Assembly: GCA_039619475.1 (NCBI GenBank) | Contig: CM077115.1 | Coordinates: 449,365,292 to 449,429,291 of the forward strand | Origin: Icerya purchasi | Taxonomy: Eukaryota; Arthropoda; Insecta; Hemiptera; Monophlebidae | Direction of reading: 5' to 3' | Length of the DNA: 64,000 nt | In this document: positions 10,331 to 22,503 of the stretch, one piece after another | Position numbering within the stretch: position 1 is the stretch's first letter | How the letters are laid out: every line of letters begins with the position of its first letter | Made by a program: the position numbers and the translations under genes | Notes under the pieces: model-generated | Database searches by the model: none | The model's input: only the letters and a program-made list of their open reading frames with translations | Told to the model about the DNA's origin: nothing

Positions 10331-11870
10331 TCAGAAAAAAAAAAAATCGCAACTCGCGATTTATAGAGCAAGTGATTTCTCCCTACCGGAGTCGATCATC
10401 AAATCCATCTGAAAACTCTCGGGGGCATGCACAAAGCCTGTTCTAATGGCTGTTATTGGGTATAACTCAAAGTTACTCTTGAAAAATTTCCAATGAAGGA
10501 TGGTACTAAAGGAACGAGGACCTCCATGCCCCAGATTTGAATCCGAAGTAGGTAGATGAGAGGTCATTCGCGACTTCGTCACCGATCAGCGCTCTAAATA
10601 ACTTCCGGATGTCGAAGTGTTCTAGCTGCTCGACACACACACACACACACACGCACACGTTATTAAATAATTTAAGCGATTAAAAAATGTGGTTTCAGCA
10701 TAAATAATATTTACGTAATCTTGTCGTCGAGAAAATTCTATGAAACTAGTTTTTTTAAAAAAAGATAGGCGACCCATGTTTAAAAGTCGTCATCGCATTT
10801 TTAGTATTTATTAAAAAAGTGAAAAGTAAATTTAACAATTCCGCTTAATTAACCCCGCGTTAAATGGAAAGTTGGAATTTAGCGATGATTCGCGATAGAT
10901 ACATTTATACGGCGATTTTGGAATATTACGCGAACTAAAATACACTTTCAAAAAATTGAAAAATACAGGCTGAACCAAAATAGGTACACATTTTTTTTCT
11001 TCAAATAGCGAACGCTTGAGAACAATGTTACGAAAATTAAAATTTAACCTACAGAAATGACTTTGACGGTTAAAAAATTATTTTAGGTAATAGCTTAGAA
11101 ATTCCAGACACACACACACACACACTAATTAATAGGGTTGTTTAAGCGAAAGATGTGTGTAAACGGCATAGTAATTAAAACGAAGTGTGAAGAGGGTTTG
11201 TCTTTATTTGTTCTAGAACAGAAGCCTAACTATGCCAACGAACATTCTAAATGAGTGCAGATTGTAGCTTAGATTTTAACGAATCCAATGATACCGACAC
11301 ACATGTCCACTTTCGGTCCTACAGAAGTGCTACGAAAGCCAAAAGCATTAAATCCTAATTTTTTTAAGTCGTGTTTGTCTGAATTCCACGTTGTTTTTTA
11401 CCATACGTAAATCATTTTTCGTTTTAATTTTTGTCTAGAAACGGAAGAATATCTGAAATTCACTTTACCTGTATATCTAGCGATGATGTCAAGCTAGAAA
11501 TTATTCTGCGATACAAAATTATTTAAATTTTCGATCTCTCCACATCATCCATCCCCTATTGTTCGTTGTCAGCGGGTCCGGCGGATGCTTGTACGACGGC
11601 CGAGAATGTATTTTCCGATTTTCGGTCGAAATTTCAACGCGTGTGGAGTTGGAATTTGTGTAAGTGTTCTGGTGTGTGCGTGTCCGGTGACAACTGGGTA
11701 GAGTCTGTGTGTCAGGAGCGTGAGCTGCAGAGTTAGAAAAAAGATTTTTTTTTTTGTTTAAAATTGCGATCTGGCTAATGTAGCTAATGTAGCCAATAAG
11801 CAATTGGAATGGAGGTTATGACATGATGGGAGATGCCATTCAGCAATAACACTCCGCGTTGCTTTACCAG
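10331..11870. other. Non-coding stretch with two CA tracts; possible tRNA-like B box
   Basis: CA tracts lie at 10632-10652 and 11109-11125. On the minus strand near 10536-10548, GGATTCAAATC resembles an RNA polymerase III B box (GGTTCRANNCC), inside a GC-richer block at 10370-10600, but no matching A box or second copy was found. 11519-11803 has a GC-richer block with a 94-residue minus-strand reading rich in Thr, Asn and Arg that matches nothing recognised and lies just downstream of the Jockey-like relic, so it may belong to that element's 3' region. Confidence 0.4.
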
Positions 11871-12775
11871 TCAATCAAACCGGTGGGAAAGGTCTAGGGG
11901 AGTATAACGATTTAGTCTATGATTGTCGTTGCCTGAGTGTAATAAATCAACTGCCAGCGGGTTAGGGTGGCCTACTTACCTACGCAGGTAACGCTCGCTA
12001 TAATTTTTAATTACTTTACTCACCTCCGGTACATTTAGATATCCCGATGTAGGCTATCATTGCGCATGTACACCATATGGTGCATTAGCTATTATTCTCA
12101 GTATTGTTGACTGGCATCGCTTCGTGATTTTAATATCAGACACGCCGATGTTGCTCCACCCAAGAAGAAATATATCGTGAGTCCACACCGGTTTGATAGC
12201 TGCATTATATAATAACAACAATTTTGACTTCAGCGATAACACGGAAGTATTGCCCAGGAGCCAGTACATCTCCCTCAGCTTCAAGTTTATTTCCTTGGCT
12301 TTGATCTTAATATGCTCCTTCCAGGTCAAACGGCGATCAAGCCACATGCCCCCAGGTGTCTGGCTTTATTTCCCTGCGGAATGAGACCATATCAAGATCA
12401 ACAGGAGGACACGTACTGCGTCTGGTTGTGAATATGTAACATGCACCGACTTGGACGAATTGATCTTAATCCTCCATTGTTGTAGCCACTTCATTAAGTT
12501 AATTAAAACCAGCCTGCAAGTTCTCTGACGCTGCCACCGGATCGCTGTCCCTCCCCAATAGTGCTGTGTCATCAGCAAATACTGCGACCTCCACATTGGA
12601 CGTAACTGGAAGGTCATGTCAGTACACAAGAAAGAGGATCTTGGTTGTAATACAGAACCTTGCAGGATAAAACTCTGATACATCGTCGTCAGATTTTACT
12701 TGAAAATACCTATCTGTCAAGTATGAAGACAGTAGTGGGTAATAGGAGTGTGGCAGGGTTTTTTTTATTTTTGAA
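11871..12775 (-). pseudogene. Jockey-clade reverse transcriptase relic (RT core to C-terminus)
   Basis: The intact enzyme copies element RNA at the nicked target in the nucleus. Read from 12775 downward: SYLTDRYFQV near 12695-12725; QGSVLQP (RT motif PQGSVLGP) near 12640-12660; VAVFADDTALLG at 12553-12588, the catalytic FADD box with both Asp intact; LMKWLQQWRIKINSSKS near 12450-12500; then LDRRLTWKEHIK (thumb), EINLKLREMYWLLG, SLKSKLLLLYNAAIKPVW and RIIANAPYGV between 12347 and 12057; and finally LNVPEVSKVIKNYSERYL and HPNPLAVDLL with a last PLDLSHRFD before a stop at about 11871-11881. This order is diagnostic of Jockey. Frame changes separate the blocks near 12370 and 12060. There is no endonuclease or RNase H. 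No poly-A tail was located. Confidence 0.92.
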
Positions 12776-14034
12776 AGCAATCTCTTGTGCCACACGCGTT
12801 ATAAGAAAGTAGTGTATAAATATGTGCCTGCGATAGATCAGCTGATAAGCATATAGCCTGCCGTATTAATTGGTTTCGGTAATTTACCGTTAGTTTCGTT
12901 CAAGCTCGAGCCGATCTTACCAGATAAGTTGGTCGTCATCGTGTGTTACCGTTTCTTCAGCAAGTCAACGCAACGCTGTGTGTCGCGGTTCGTTCTATAC
13001 TCACCATACCGTCAAATTTTACTCGTTAAATTAACTACCACGCTATTCTAATAAACGTTTGTAGAATATTTTTATCGTTAACTTCTTTGTTCCTTTTTTT
13101 ATTCAAGTCTAGTCACGGGTAGATTTCGTATACACAACCGTTTTTTTGGCTCTTGTAAAAATTGGATGAAAATATGTATTATACACGTTTCAATAAAAGT
13201 TGTAGTCAGTTAAACACGCGGGCCGGTGCCCCATGAGACCTTCCCGTACGAGGAGATGCGTCATCGTTGTATTTTTTTGTTTTTTTTTTGTCTTTTCTAG
13301 TCAACAGCTAGTCAAAGGCGTTTCTCGATCAAATAAAAAATCAAAAAAATCAGAATTATAAGACTTCACCGCATAGACCGGTGTCACTGGCGCTCATGGG
13401 TCGAAAGATTTTATTTACTTGGTTATTTTTTTTCCCGTACTTGTAAGTATTTGTCCTCCAATAAGATCTTCGGAAAAATTCAAATTTTGTAAGCGAGAGA
13501 GAGATTTCGTAACATAGACTCTCGTAACTGAGAACCTCGGAATTTGTAACACTGACCTCCGAACTGAGAAACGAAATTCGTAACAATATTATATGGACTT
13601 TTCGAGAATAAACGTTTAAAAAAGCGGCAGTTAATTATAACCCATGTGTAGCTTCTTTTTTTTGGGAGGGGGGGGGGTGTAGCTTTGGGAGGGGGATGGG
13701 TAGATTTTTTATCTCATTCTGCACGGTTACATAATTATAACATTCAAATTATACACGCGTATTATTGTACAATTTTTAAACGAAACTTTCAAATAAATTT
13801 AATTTTTCTACAGGTTCGGAGTAGATCTGAGGTCCTCCCAGATACTATTTCATAAGCTAAATACCGAAGTGTTTTTTAAAAAATAGTTTAAAAACGAGTT
13901 TGGAATAAAAGATTTTATGTTTTAAAAAAAAAAAAAGGTTGATCGTCTGACAATATACAAACTTCAATGAATAAAACAAAAAAAGAAAAAAAAACTTTAA
14001 ATATGTTTTCAAAATTTTATGTACACACATGTAT
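12776..14034. other. Non-coding stretch with a GC-richer block and a poly-G tract
   Basis: The block 12820-13080 is less AT-rich than its surroundings, includes GTTACCGTTTCTTCAGCAAG, and could be an untranslated leader or an old LTR, but no partner copy is present. A G-tract lies near 13665-13680. Nothing coding is recognised. Confidence 0.4.
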
Positions 14035-14462
14035 ATGTATATTAATTGCAACGTAATTCTTAGGCTACCCCCCATTCGAAAAAATGTCCTAACAAAATGT
14101 TCCAATATTATGTAGCGCAAAATGTCCCAAAAAAATGTCCTAGAAAAATGTCCCAATTTTATGTAACGTTTGTTATATTTTATAGGATTTTTGTTATTGT
14201 TATTTAAAAAATATCACAATTTTATGTAATAAAATATGTAACGAAAAATGTAACGAAAAAATGTCTTAATTTTATATAATGAAAGTTAAATGTTAGAATA
14301 GGACTTTTGTGGTTATGTTATTTTTTTTTTTTTGCGTTGATGCCAGTAAGAATTACGTTGTAAATTTTGATCATTTTATACAAAGTACAGAAGGGAAAGA
14401 GACAGAAATGAAAGCAAGAGGGGTCAAGGGTCACAGCCCCTTGCAAGGCCAAAATGGCCGAG

Positions 14463-14495
<33 letters not shown>

Positions 14496-14496
14496 C
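14035..14496 (+). mobile_element. TA-bounded interspersed repeat, copy A
   Basis: This copy starts ATATTAATTGCAACGTAATT, continues CTTAGGCTACCCCC, contains several tandem-like variants of AAAATGTCCCAATTTTATGT, then GCGTTGATGCCAGTAAGAAT TACGTTGTAAATTTT, and ends with AAGGCCAAAATGGCCGAGTT next to a (TA)n tract at 14466-14496. The AACGTAATTCTTA near the start and TAAGAATTACGTT at 14347-14361 form an inverted pair. Copies B, C and D below share all these blocks. There is no protein. The class is uncertain: it may be a MITE, a Helitron-derived element or another non-autonomous family. Confidence 0.8.
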
Positions 14497-15769
14497 ATGT
14501 AGCTGAATGAAACTGTGGAAGAGAACCGAAAAAAGAGGATTAAATTTCTTAAGAAATTTGAGATTGGTTATATTTTTCACGCGAAATGTAAAAGATTTCA
14601 ATGCGATAGTGATTAACCATTTTGAATTGCGGATGAATAGAAGAATATACAAATTAGTTTATAGGAAGGTATAACTGGGATTAAGAACGTGATAAAAAGT
14701 ATGTTTCTATTAAAATAAAAATATACATTAAAAAAAAAGAAAACAAAAGAGAAAATAACATTCGATATATTATAATTTAAACAATGAAACAATAGTTGAA
14801 ATTTAAAAAAATAACGCGGACCGGTTTCTTATTCATTTTACAAAACCGTCCATCTACTTACCGACTTGCTTTTTTTATCTTTAATTATAAATATCTTTTC
14901 TCGGTTTTTAATTAACATATTTGATGTAAATATTATTTTTTCTCTAAGATCCTCCATGAATCAACAAAAATTGATCCTCACATTCAAATTCTCAGTCTCT
15001 CCGTAGCCGAAAATGATCACACAGATTTTTCTAACAAGCAACTCAATATTACGTTCCTATTGCAATTTGTTAATACCGCGAAGTCCGTAGGTTCCTTACA
15101 CTTTTGCAAAAACACCATTTCATTATAACTTCATCTAATTTTATGTCATTTCAATGCCTTCTAAATTGTATTCCAGTAGAAATTTGCATGACTATTAACG
15201 TTTTCGGTTATATGTATTTTTTGTTTGTTTGTTTTTGTTTTTTGTAAGTCTCAATTTACTCAATTTACCTTTCGTTCATGGTTGCCGTGGAATAAAAAAT
15301 ATTTAATTTCAACCAACATGCAATCTAAAAAATCTTATATGCTCTTAAATACTTTTAACACGATAACAATTTTGCTGAAAATATGCCAAAATTAGCAGTA
15401 TAATATTATTCCAAGAATCGTTTATTTCATTTCTCGGTTCTTTTTTTTTTTTTTTTGAAAACATTTTATTATATTCAGGATTCGTCGAATTTCCGGATAT
15501 GAAGCGGATAGAATAAATAGTTTTATCGGAATTATTGTATATCCAACGCTCAACATTGAAATTTCAATTAACTGCTTATTTGTGCAGATAGGCGACATAA
15601 CTTCATATCCTCCGAGTTTCGTTCAGGTACAATAATAATCATCAGTGTGCGGATATACGAGGAACACACAAAGAAAAAAATGCACTCAATATATAAGTTG
15701 AAGTGAGCGAAATAGTTACACGTGTTTCGTATGTTTTGCGACTTTTAAAAGATGGATTTTTCAGAACAG
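14497..15769. other. AT-rich non-coding DNA
   Basis: No motif recognised. A T-run lies near 15441-15456. Short A-rich and T-rich tracts only. Confidence 0.45.
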
Positions 15770-16500
15770 AGCTGGATCAGTTCCCTCTTTCCTTCTCATG
15801 TAATCATCATTAATGGCTCTAGGGGGCTTAGTGGTGTGGGGCTTTCTTTATTCTCGCCGATTTTAATTTTCCCGAATAATCCTTTTGTCTTCCGTCTTTC
15901 TGTTCTATTCTCACAACGGAATTAATGATTAACCTACGTGCGATTATTTATTATATATTTTCTCTAATTGCAACTTCACCGACTATCTGATAATATCCGA
16001 CTTCATGAGTGCCCTTCAGGCTATCAGTTTACCTCTTCTCCCTCCCTCTTCAAACTTTATGATTCTTCGTATACGCGTTCTCCTATTCACAAGCTTTCCT
16101 TTCATCACTCTATCCGCGTTGATCTACTATAGGCTCCTGGTGTCATAGAAGTGTCGAGGGTAACGAAATAGCGGATGCTTTAGCTCAGGTTGCTGCCCTT
16201 TTCCGCTTTTACTTTAAAAAGATCCCTAGTACTAATCTATTGTCCTTGAGTGAGAAATTTCGCTTTAAATTTTGGTTGGATATATACCCTTCTTCTTTCA
16301 CCAATGATCACTAACTACATTTTCTTTCTGTAGAAAACTCTTCCCTTTATTTAATCCTCTTAAAGTTAAAACTTCCTGCTCCCGATTGTGCTTCCTATAT
16401 CGTTTCTCGGTCGGTTATTCCTGCCGTTGATTCCTTTAATTCAGCTATTTTTGATCGAATTAAGTTTTAATTAGTTCACCCCCCAGCCAAAATTCTTTTT
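15770..16500 (+). pseudogene. I-like non-LTR retrotransposon RNase H relic
   Basis: Same family as 5995-7142. The RNase H domain reads in pieces: INGSRGLSGVGLSLF near 15808-15850 (equivalent to the TDGS…GVG motif, the Asp replaced), LIISDFMSALQAIS near 15983-16025 (second acidic region), LWAPGHRSVEGNEIADALAQ near 16125-16190 (HxG…GNExAD third region, after frame changes), then FYFKKIPSTNLLSLSEKFRF near 16207-16265 as in the other copies. The C-terminal CDADH segment is not found and the trace ends near 16500. RNase H in such elements removes template RNA during copying. Confidence 0.82.
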
Positions 16501-16639
16501 TTTTGAAGAAATTGATTAAAGATGATCAACAATAAGTTGATTCGAGAGAAGAGAAAAAAGTCTTTTGAACAGTCGTTTTTTTTTTGGACTCAAAAATGTC
16601 ATGCACAAACACTCTTATGTAATATTTGCCCCAAGAATG

Positions 16640-17065
16640 GATCTTAGGCATCGATTTTGAATTAGTTATAGTTAATTATAATGCACCTTACTACTAACGG
16701 AAGACCACACTGGATAAGATTATGTGATAATGGGCCTTATAAGTGTGACTTATAGATGACAAGATTATTATTTGCGCTTAAATAGAATTTTTGATTGAGT
16801 AAGAGATGTACTAGCGAGATAGCGCTTTTCGTTTTAATCAAGATGTATTCGAAATGTTTACCGAAAGTCAGTTTGTTGTCTTAATAGACAAGATATCTGA
16901 TATGACTAGACCAGGAAATGTCAATTCCAGAAATGATTAGTTTTCATGGAAATCGTTTGCCGTTGGGGAGTATAGCTTAGATCTTTGATGGATTAATATT
17001 AATTTGCCATCTGGTAAAGTAATTTAAAACGCGTGTCGACTGAAGTCTGCTACTTATGGTATAGT
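16640..17065 (-). pseudogene. Jockey-like RT thumb relic, second family
   Basis: Read from 17065 downward with one almost unbroken frame: LNYFTRWQININPSKI, then AILPNGKRFP, IISGIDISWSSHIRYL (thumb motif, usually WxxxxxYLGxxLD), LTFGKHFEYILIKTKSAIS, LVHLLLNQKFYLSANNN and LVIYKSHL followed by PLSHN. This is the typical stretch from just after the (F/Y)ADD box to the end of the thumb in Jockey/X-like RTs (INxxKTxA…YLGxxLDxxLxFxxH…LLIYKxxLxPxxTYA). The catalytic box is missing because another fragment, the RNase H piece at 17100-17370, lies directly upstream. The wording differs from the relic at 11871-12775, so it is a separate family. Confidence 0.8.
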
Positions 17066-17099
17066 GGGTCTATAGGAACTACAATAGGAGATATAACAT

Positions 17100-17370
17100 G
17101 GTCACCATTAAAGCGACCTCAGTGTTAATAATTTTAGGAAAATCGTTGAGAAACAATAACCATGGATATTAGAAGGAAGAACAGATTGAACAGATAAAAA
17201 AGAATAGTTATTAAAAAAAGGAAGAAGCTCATAAAATCCAATACAAAAATCTCTGATGAACTCTTTTACACAGCGGAAGGAGATTAGAAGATGGGATTTT
17301 TCTTGAAAGAAGCAAAAATCCGAGTGCCAGAGATCAACCGCTTCATTACCAAAGATGGCAGCCAACAGCG
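17100..17370 (-). pseudogene. I-like RNase H C-terminal fragment
   Basis: The minus strand reads IFGNEAVDLWHSDFCFFQEK then LISFRCVKEF and FYELLPFF from about 17360 downward. The GNExxD motif is the third RNase H region (HxGIxGNExAD). The nearby plus-strand DNA word AACCGCTTCATTACCAAAGA is nearly identical to one at 19734-19753, in the larger minus-strand relic there. It is a short piece joined to an unrelated Jockey-like piece on its lower-coordinate side. Confidence 0.75.
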
Positions 17371-18580
17371 CATATTGAAATTCTGTTTAGGTTATAACAG
17401 TTATAAAATGAAGGCACTCTAAAATGTTGCTGTAAACATGTATTTTTCGAATTTTTTGATACAGCGGCAAAAACCGATGTAAGAAAAACATTTCGCAAAT
17501 GGAAACGTTTATTTTAAATCCATTGTCGCCGATGATGGCAATTAAATTATTCGTGAATACAATTCTCGGGCGCAAATAATCTAGCCAGCGGAAAAAATAA
17601 GAGGTAACCTAAAAAAATAAACATTAGTCGAGCAGCGATGGAGATTATGTTGACCGCCCCCCCCCCCCTCTGGGATCACGGCATAAAAACTTTTTCCCAG
17701 ATAGGATAATTATCGATTGCATACTATTGACGTGTAATGGTGATTACGAGTAGATTTGTAAGCGGCCAGATGGAATTGTTTTATTTTTATTTTTATTTTT
17801 ATTTTTATTTTCTTCGGGGGGTTCGTCGACGAGGACACTATCTCGTAAATAGGAAAGAGAAGGAAAGTAAAGTCAGATTTTTATACGATATTAAAGATAG
17901 CAGGCAGAAAGAATTCAAGAGGTCATAGATAAAAATAAAAAGAAAAGAAAGGATAAAAGGCGCACAACAGGGTGAAGGAAGATCTAGCAGTAACAGTAAG
18001 TAGTAGAACATTCAAATAAGTTATGAAGGCGTGTCACGTGTAAATTGAGAAGAGGAAAAGAATGGATTTACCTATAAGCGTAGGAGGTGGAAAAGTAACA
18101 TTAAAGCACACTCTATTCAAAACGTAGACAATGAATTGCAGCGTTGTACGTAAGGAAAGTTGAGAAAGCAAGAATGAAGATCCGATATCAGGATTTGAGA
18201 ATTAAGTGTAGCATAATTCGGAATGGGCGGCTGCGAAAAGAAATGTAAAACATTGCGGAATTAAAAAATGCTAACAGATTCACTAGAAAAAAGGCTCTAG
18301 CAGATCCATCAAGTCATTGCCTTTGAGTCCAGTGCGTGTCCTTGTCGTGAAACAATACTTATATATTGCATTTCTTGTTTAAGAATTTTTAGTCGTCAAT
18401 GAAAAGCAGCTTGCAAATTCCCCCATGTGTTCACCCGAATAAAAATTATATTAAGGTAGGAGCTCAAACGAAGAAAGAAATGGATTTTTCGATTCCCGAC
18501 AGTTGAAACGAAGTAGTTGTAATGAAGTTTTTGAAATTGTTCTATCATATAGTAAGAGACGGAGATTCGTTTGAACGTCA
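17371..18580. other. Purine-rich non-coding stretch
   Basis: A C-tract lies at 17657-17669 and a (TTTTA)n tract at 17762-17808. 17830-18300 is purine-rich on the plus strand, like the minus-strand copies of the I-like family elsewhere, but no protein motif could be read with confidence. Confidence 0.4.
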
Positions 18581-18584
18581 ACTA

Positions 18585-18700
18585 ATACTTGGAAAAGACT
18601 AAGAGGTAGGCCGCAAACACGATGGATCGGTCAAACAAGGTCAATGACCGGGGCGAATCTGCATGCCCAGCTGCTCAGGATTAAGCAGTCTTACAGTTAA
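18585..18700 (+). pseudogene. Possible RTE-like ORF C-terminal scrap
   Basis: LRGRPQTRWIGQTRSM reads from about 18598. The GRPxTRW wording is common at the extreme C-terminus of RTE-type endonuclease-reverse transcriptases, and the frame ends at a stop about 18 residues later. Only about 35 residues are preserved, so the call is weak. Confidence 0.4.
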
Positions 18701-19204
18701 TGATTCAATTTTATAATGTTATCGCCCCCCCCCCCCCCTCACGCAACCACCGCCACCAGATGACAAAAGAAAATTAATGATGATCCTATGTATAATATAT
18801 GCATATGTATACGGCAAAATCAGAAGTGGATTTCTAACTTCAAATGAAAATAAGGAGCAATTATTTATGCAAATGCGACGGTGAATCAGGATACCGCAGT
18901 ATATAATGCGACAGTGTAAAAATGATAATATTAATCGTATAGAATTTATTAAAAATTTAATTAAAACATTCCGCACACTTCAATATGAAATGATAGAAAC
19001 AAAATAAAAACAAAAAAAAAGCTACTAAAGTCCGATTCTTTCGTAGGCTACTGGACTTTATGATAAAAACCGAGTTTTCGGTATCTACAAAATATGGGTT
19101 AGTTTTACAAGTGATGATAAAAATAATACTAACGGGGGACGTGATGAAGTTAATTTTTTCACTCGGGTTCGTCAACCAAGGACCTTTACCCAAAAACAAA
19201 TAGT
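18701..19204. other. Spacer with poly-C tract
   Basis: A C-tract lies at 18724-18739. Otherwise AT-rich, no motif. Confidence 0.4.
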
Positions 19205-20374
19205 AAGGAAAGAAGTCGGTTATATTTTAATCCGATCGGAAATCTTCGATAAAGAGCAATCAGTATAGCAGGAATAATTAATTTGTAAAGGATCGGATAT
19301 AGGAAGCATAATAAGGAGTAGGAAGCGCAAGAAGCCTCAACAAATAGGAATACAAAATGCTCCACAGAAAGAGGTAAGCACTGGTGATCGGCGTCGCAAA
19401 TAGTTACATCATCAGGACAGAGGGAACAGCGTGAGGAGGAAATCAGGGAAAAATCGAAATCTAGAGGAAGGCAGCAAAGAATGGCCGAAAGGAACTACAG
19501 CAGAACGTCGAAGAGAGGGATGCAAAAGAAAAACCATAAGTATAGGGAGAAAGAGTAGGCTGAAGAACAGAGACACAGATGAAATGAATGATAATTAGAA
19601 AAGGAGGGAGCGTAAATACCGGATAAACCGTAATCTGATATGGAGAAGCTTTTACATATCGATAGGAGGTTAATGGAATTTTTTTTTAGAAAAAGGCGAA
19701 AAGAAGCAGAAACCCGAATACCAATGAATATCAGCCGCTTCATTACCAAATATGCCCGGATGGCTAGGAACCCACGGTAAATATCAATAAAAATGGAATG
19801 GAGAGGGGAAGGATTATGAATGAGTGAACCTATACGAAGGATAACAAAGCGTCATACGATTGATCAGGAAGAAGAGAAGATATGTCCACTGAAAAAGTCA
19901 GAGATAGTTAAAAAATTAGAGGAAAAGTGATTCGAGAAAGTGAAAATAATAGAATGTAGGATGGTTAATAATTCGTTTACGAATATGGAACAGAAAGAAG
20001 GAAGACGAGAAAAGATTCTGATAGGTTCAAATCAGGAAGGATTAAGGAAGCACCAACACCACCAGGCCCCCTCGAACCATGAGAGGGAAACAGGGAATTG
20101 ATAGTGCCGTAGAATACCTGTCTAATTACGGTTTGGGGGAGGCTTTTAGAAAATGAGAGAAGAATAATTACCTTAGGAGGAAGACAGAGATTAATATAGT
20201 TGAAGAAAAAATAGGGGAGATCATTGAAGGAGATAGTGTACGGCCAAAATGAACTAAGACGATGCGAAATAAATGCCAGGGTAGGGATTTTGCTAGGAGT
20301 AATCGATTGTTTTTCGGATGATGAGAGTTTTTATCCGGTAGTCCATTTTCAATTTCGATCTTTTTGTTGTTCAA
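19205..20374 (-). pseudogene. I-like non-LTR retrotransposon relic: RT tail, RNase H, C-terminal domain
   Basis: Read from 20374 downward on the minus strand. An RT-RNase H linker portion (SLPWHLFRIVLVHFGRT near 20230-20290) is shared in wording with the piece at 26926-27370 (CLPPKVIILLSFSKSLPQTV against a related stretch there). The RNase H third motif lies near 19735-19765 (GIFGNEAAD in one frame), followed by GIRVSASFRLFLKKNSIN in the next. The C-terminal CDADH segment is near 19390-19410 (ICDADHQCLPL). Many stops and frame changes. The order RT tail, GNExAD, CDADH equals the plus-strand copies at 5995-7142 and 20590-21180, so it is an inverted member of the same family. Confidence 0.75.
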
Positions 20375-20589
20375 TTGATATGTTTCTTGGCTCGTTCGGC
20401 ACTCTGTTTCTTTCTTCGCTTTCGACCATGCTCGAGGACATATTCAGTTCTCTCCCGTTTTTACTGAAGTATCCTTTACACACAATTTCATACGTCTCTT
20501 TCCTGTTTCCTTTAATTTGGTTCTTGTTTAATCGTTCTTCTTATTTTATTCGGATGTTATTATTCCTTTAAAATCTTATTCGTCGATCA

Positions 20590-21180
20590 TCTTGGATTAG
20601 AATAGTCATTAAGTAAACTCATCTACGTTGCCTTTAGTTTTCCATCACTGAAAACTATGATATAACATTTGTTTTCTTACTAAATTCCCTGCTACTAATA
20701 TAAATTTCCTTTCCAAAATCTGCCTCGCACTAAACTGTAGCGATCTACCCATTCTATCTATCCTTCCTTTTTATCATATCGTCAGTTCCTATGGCGACTC
20801 CCCACATCTTTGTCGTTCTTTCATTTCTGCCATCAGTCGCCTTCGCTTTAATCATACTTTCTTTCTCTATTTTTCGTTTTTCTCTTATTTTCTCTCTCCA
20901 TTCTATGTACTTGCCGCCCAAATGAATTTGCGACGTCGATCGTATTTTTTTGTATGTTTCGTTTCTTCCGCCGAGCGCTCGTGCTCTTACATTCAACTCT
21001 TAAGCTTTTCTTTCGCTACCCCCTATTATACTTCCTTTATTCTTATACAGTCCTTACGATCGACTCCTTCCTATCCTCAATCTGTAATTGGATTCAAATT
21101 TAGTTTCTTTCCCCATTGTTAATTTTTCTAACTGTAGCTTTGGATCAGTGCCCTCGGTAGGCGAGCCAAAAAAAAAAACA
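20590..21180 (+). pseudogene. I-like retrotransposon 3' end with poly-A
   Basis: The C-terminal part of ORF2 can be read: SRLRFNHTFF near 20840-20870 (equivalent to RLRxxH), the CDVDRIF segment near 20929-20950 (CDADHIFFECP in other copies) and a tail comparable to that at 36299-36559. The 3' UTR ends GGATCAGTGCCCTCGGTAGG, CGAGCC and an A-run at 21170-21178. The copy at 36299-36559 ends GGTCAATGCCGTTGGCGCGC CC and poly-A, so both share the same 3' terminus. Position 20375-20589, between this and the inverted copy, has no recognised content. Confidence 0.75.
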
Positions 21181-21879
21181 CGTTAACGATTAGCATAATT
21201 AATAAACGTTAATCGATAGTGTGTGTAATTGGTTAAAGAGTGGTCAATTTGTTCGAGTGAAATTCGAATCCTGCTGCTCTCGAACACAATGAAAGCATCG
21301 AAAATTACTATTATTAATGTACACCTGTTAATAAGTGTCCGTAGTAGACGAGCTTGAATGAAAAATAAATAATACACTTGATATGATACCGTCAATGAGT
21401 GTAATTTTATACAAAATTTAGTAGGCAATATAAATTAAATAAAAATATTCACCGTATTTTTATATCCCGATGAATATTTGCGAAACGTAAATTTTTCAGC
21501 CACTCCCAATCATATTTTATTAAAAATTGTTTAAAAAAATTCTATAGAAATAAAATGACTTTTTCTAAATTTTAAATAAAATTTTTGATCAGTTTACCTG
21601 GCACTGGTTGTAGATGGTTGCATCTCATTTATGTGTTCAGCTTTTATTTTGATGCTGATTCATCTAAACAAAATGAAATAATAATAATAATAATAAGTAG
21701 TGGTTAAGAGTTAAATATCGTGTACAAGCATCTTGATAATATTACTTTTGTATAATATGGTATTAAATAAAAACCCGAATGGATATGAAACTTTTTTAAC
21801 GTTAAATGTTAACGTTATACGTATAACGTCGAGTATTTTCCATAGTAACTGAAAAACCAATGATGATTATGCGGACATA

Positions 21880-21922
<43 letters not shown>

Positions 21923-21999
21923 CATCATTTCTTGTCCTGTTCTCCGCTTTTCGCAAGTTTAAGTTGTAGCTTCTCAGGCATGAACTAGAGGGAAGTACA
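21181..21999. other. AT-rich spacer with (TTA)n tract
   Basis: A (TTA)n tract lies at about 21880-21922 and a short (AAT)n tract near 21679-21697. No protein motif. Confidence 0.5.
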
Positions 22000-22503
22000 C
22001 TACGTTTCTTTAAACATTCTGCATATATGAGTGGAATCTATGATGACTGATTTCTGGATATCGGCTACTAGTTTTTCATAGTTTAGATGTAATTCGACGG
22101 CACTTTCCTTTAACGTTACTAGTACGACCGCCATTGTTGAATCAACGAATGGTATTATCCTAACCCTATTCATAGCCCAAAGTTTTTTAACCTCCGTGGC
22201 TAATTCCATGTATTTATTAATTTTCATAGAGTATCTATTTCGAATGTTTTCGTTATTCACAACTGTAATATCAATAAGGACCACATGTTTATTCTTCTTG
22301 TCGGTTTGCAACTTATGCGTTTCATTTTTAGCGATATCAGGTGGTTTACAATACGGTTCATTATTAATTATTATACCCCGCGTAATTTGCATATCTCTTT
22401 ATATATAATCTTAGCAACATTATTATGTCTGTGTGTGTATTGCGTTTATGCCAGCATGAGGCATCCTGCGAGTATAAGATCTATGGTCTCCAGGTTTCCA
22501 TAG
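22000..22503 (-). pseudogene. Restriction-like endonuclease C-terminus of an R2-like non-LTR element
   Basis: Read from 22503 downward: ETIDLILAGCLMLA followed by YTHRHNNVAKIIYKEI, matching the small zinc-binding module (…HIxxxCxxLAxxxYxxRHxxVxxxIH) that precedes the nuclease in RLE-type elements; its first Cys/His positions are partly lost (His to Leu). After a frame change near 22385 a 130-residue open stretch reads KPPDIA…KKNKHVVLIDITVVNN…KYMELATEVKKLW…VRIIPFVDSTMAVV…VIIDSTHICRMF. PD and IDI are the expected acidic positions of the PD-(D/E)xK fold; a catalytic Lys is not clear. The intact domain nicks target DNA to prime reverse transcription. No RT is attached, so this is a 3' fragment. 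Different family from the R1/Jockey/I-like pieces. Confidence 0.8.

Noticed and set aside
10536..10548. B-box-like GGATTCAAATC as a tRNA gene or SINE head
   Set aside because: No A box at the right distance, no cloverleaf can be drawn and no second copy was found.
12820..13080. Possible LTR of a retrovirus-like element
   Set aside because: No partner LTR, primer-binding site, polypurine tract or Gag-Pol reading was found.
22196..22503. Plus-strand readings opposite the restriction-like endonuclease
   Set aside because: The minus strand carries the recognisable zinc-binding and PD…IDI wording; the plus readings are antisense shadows.
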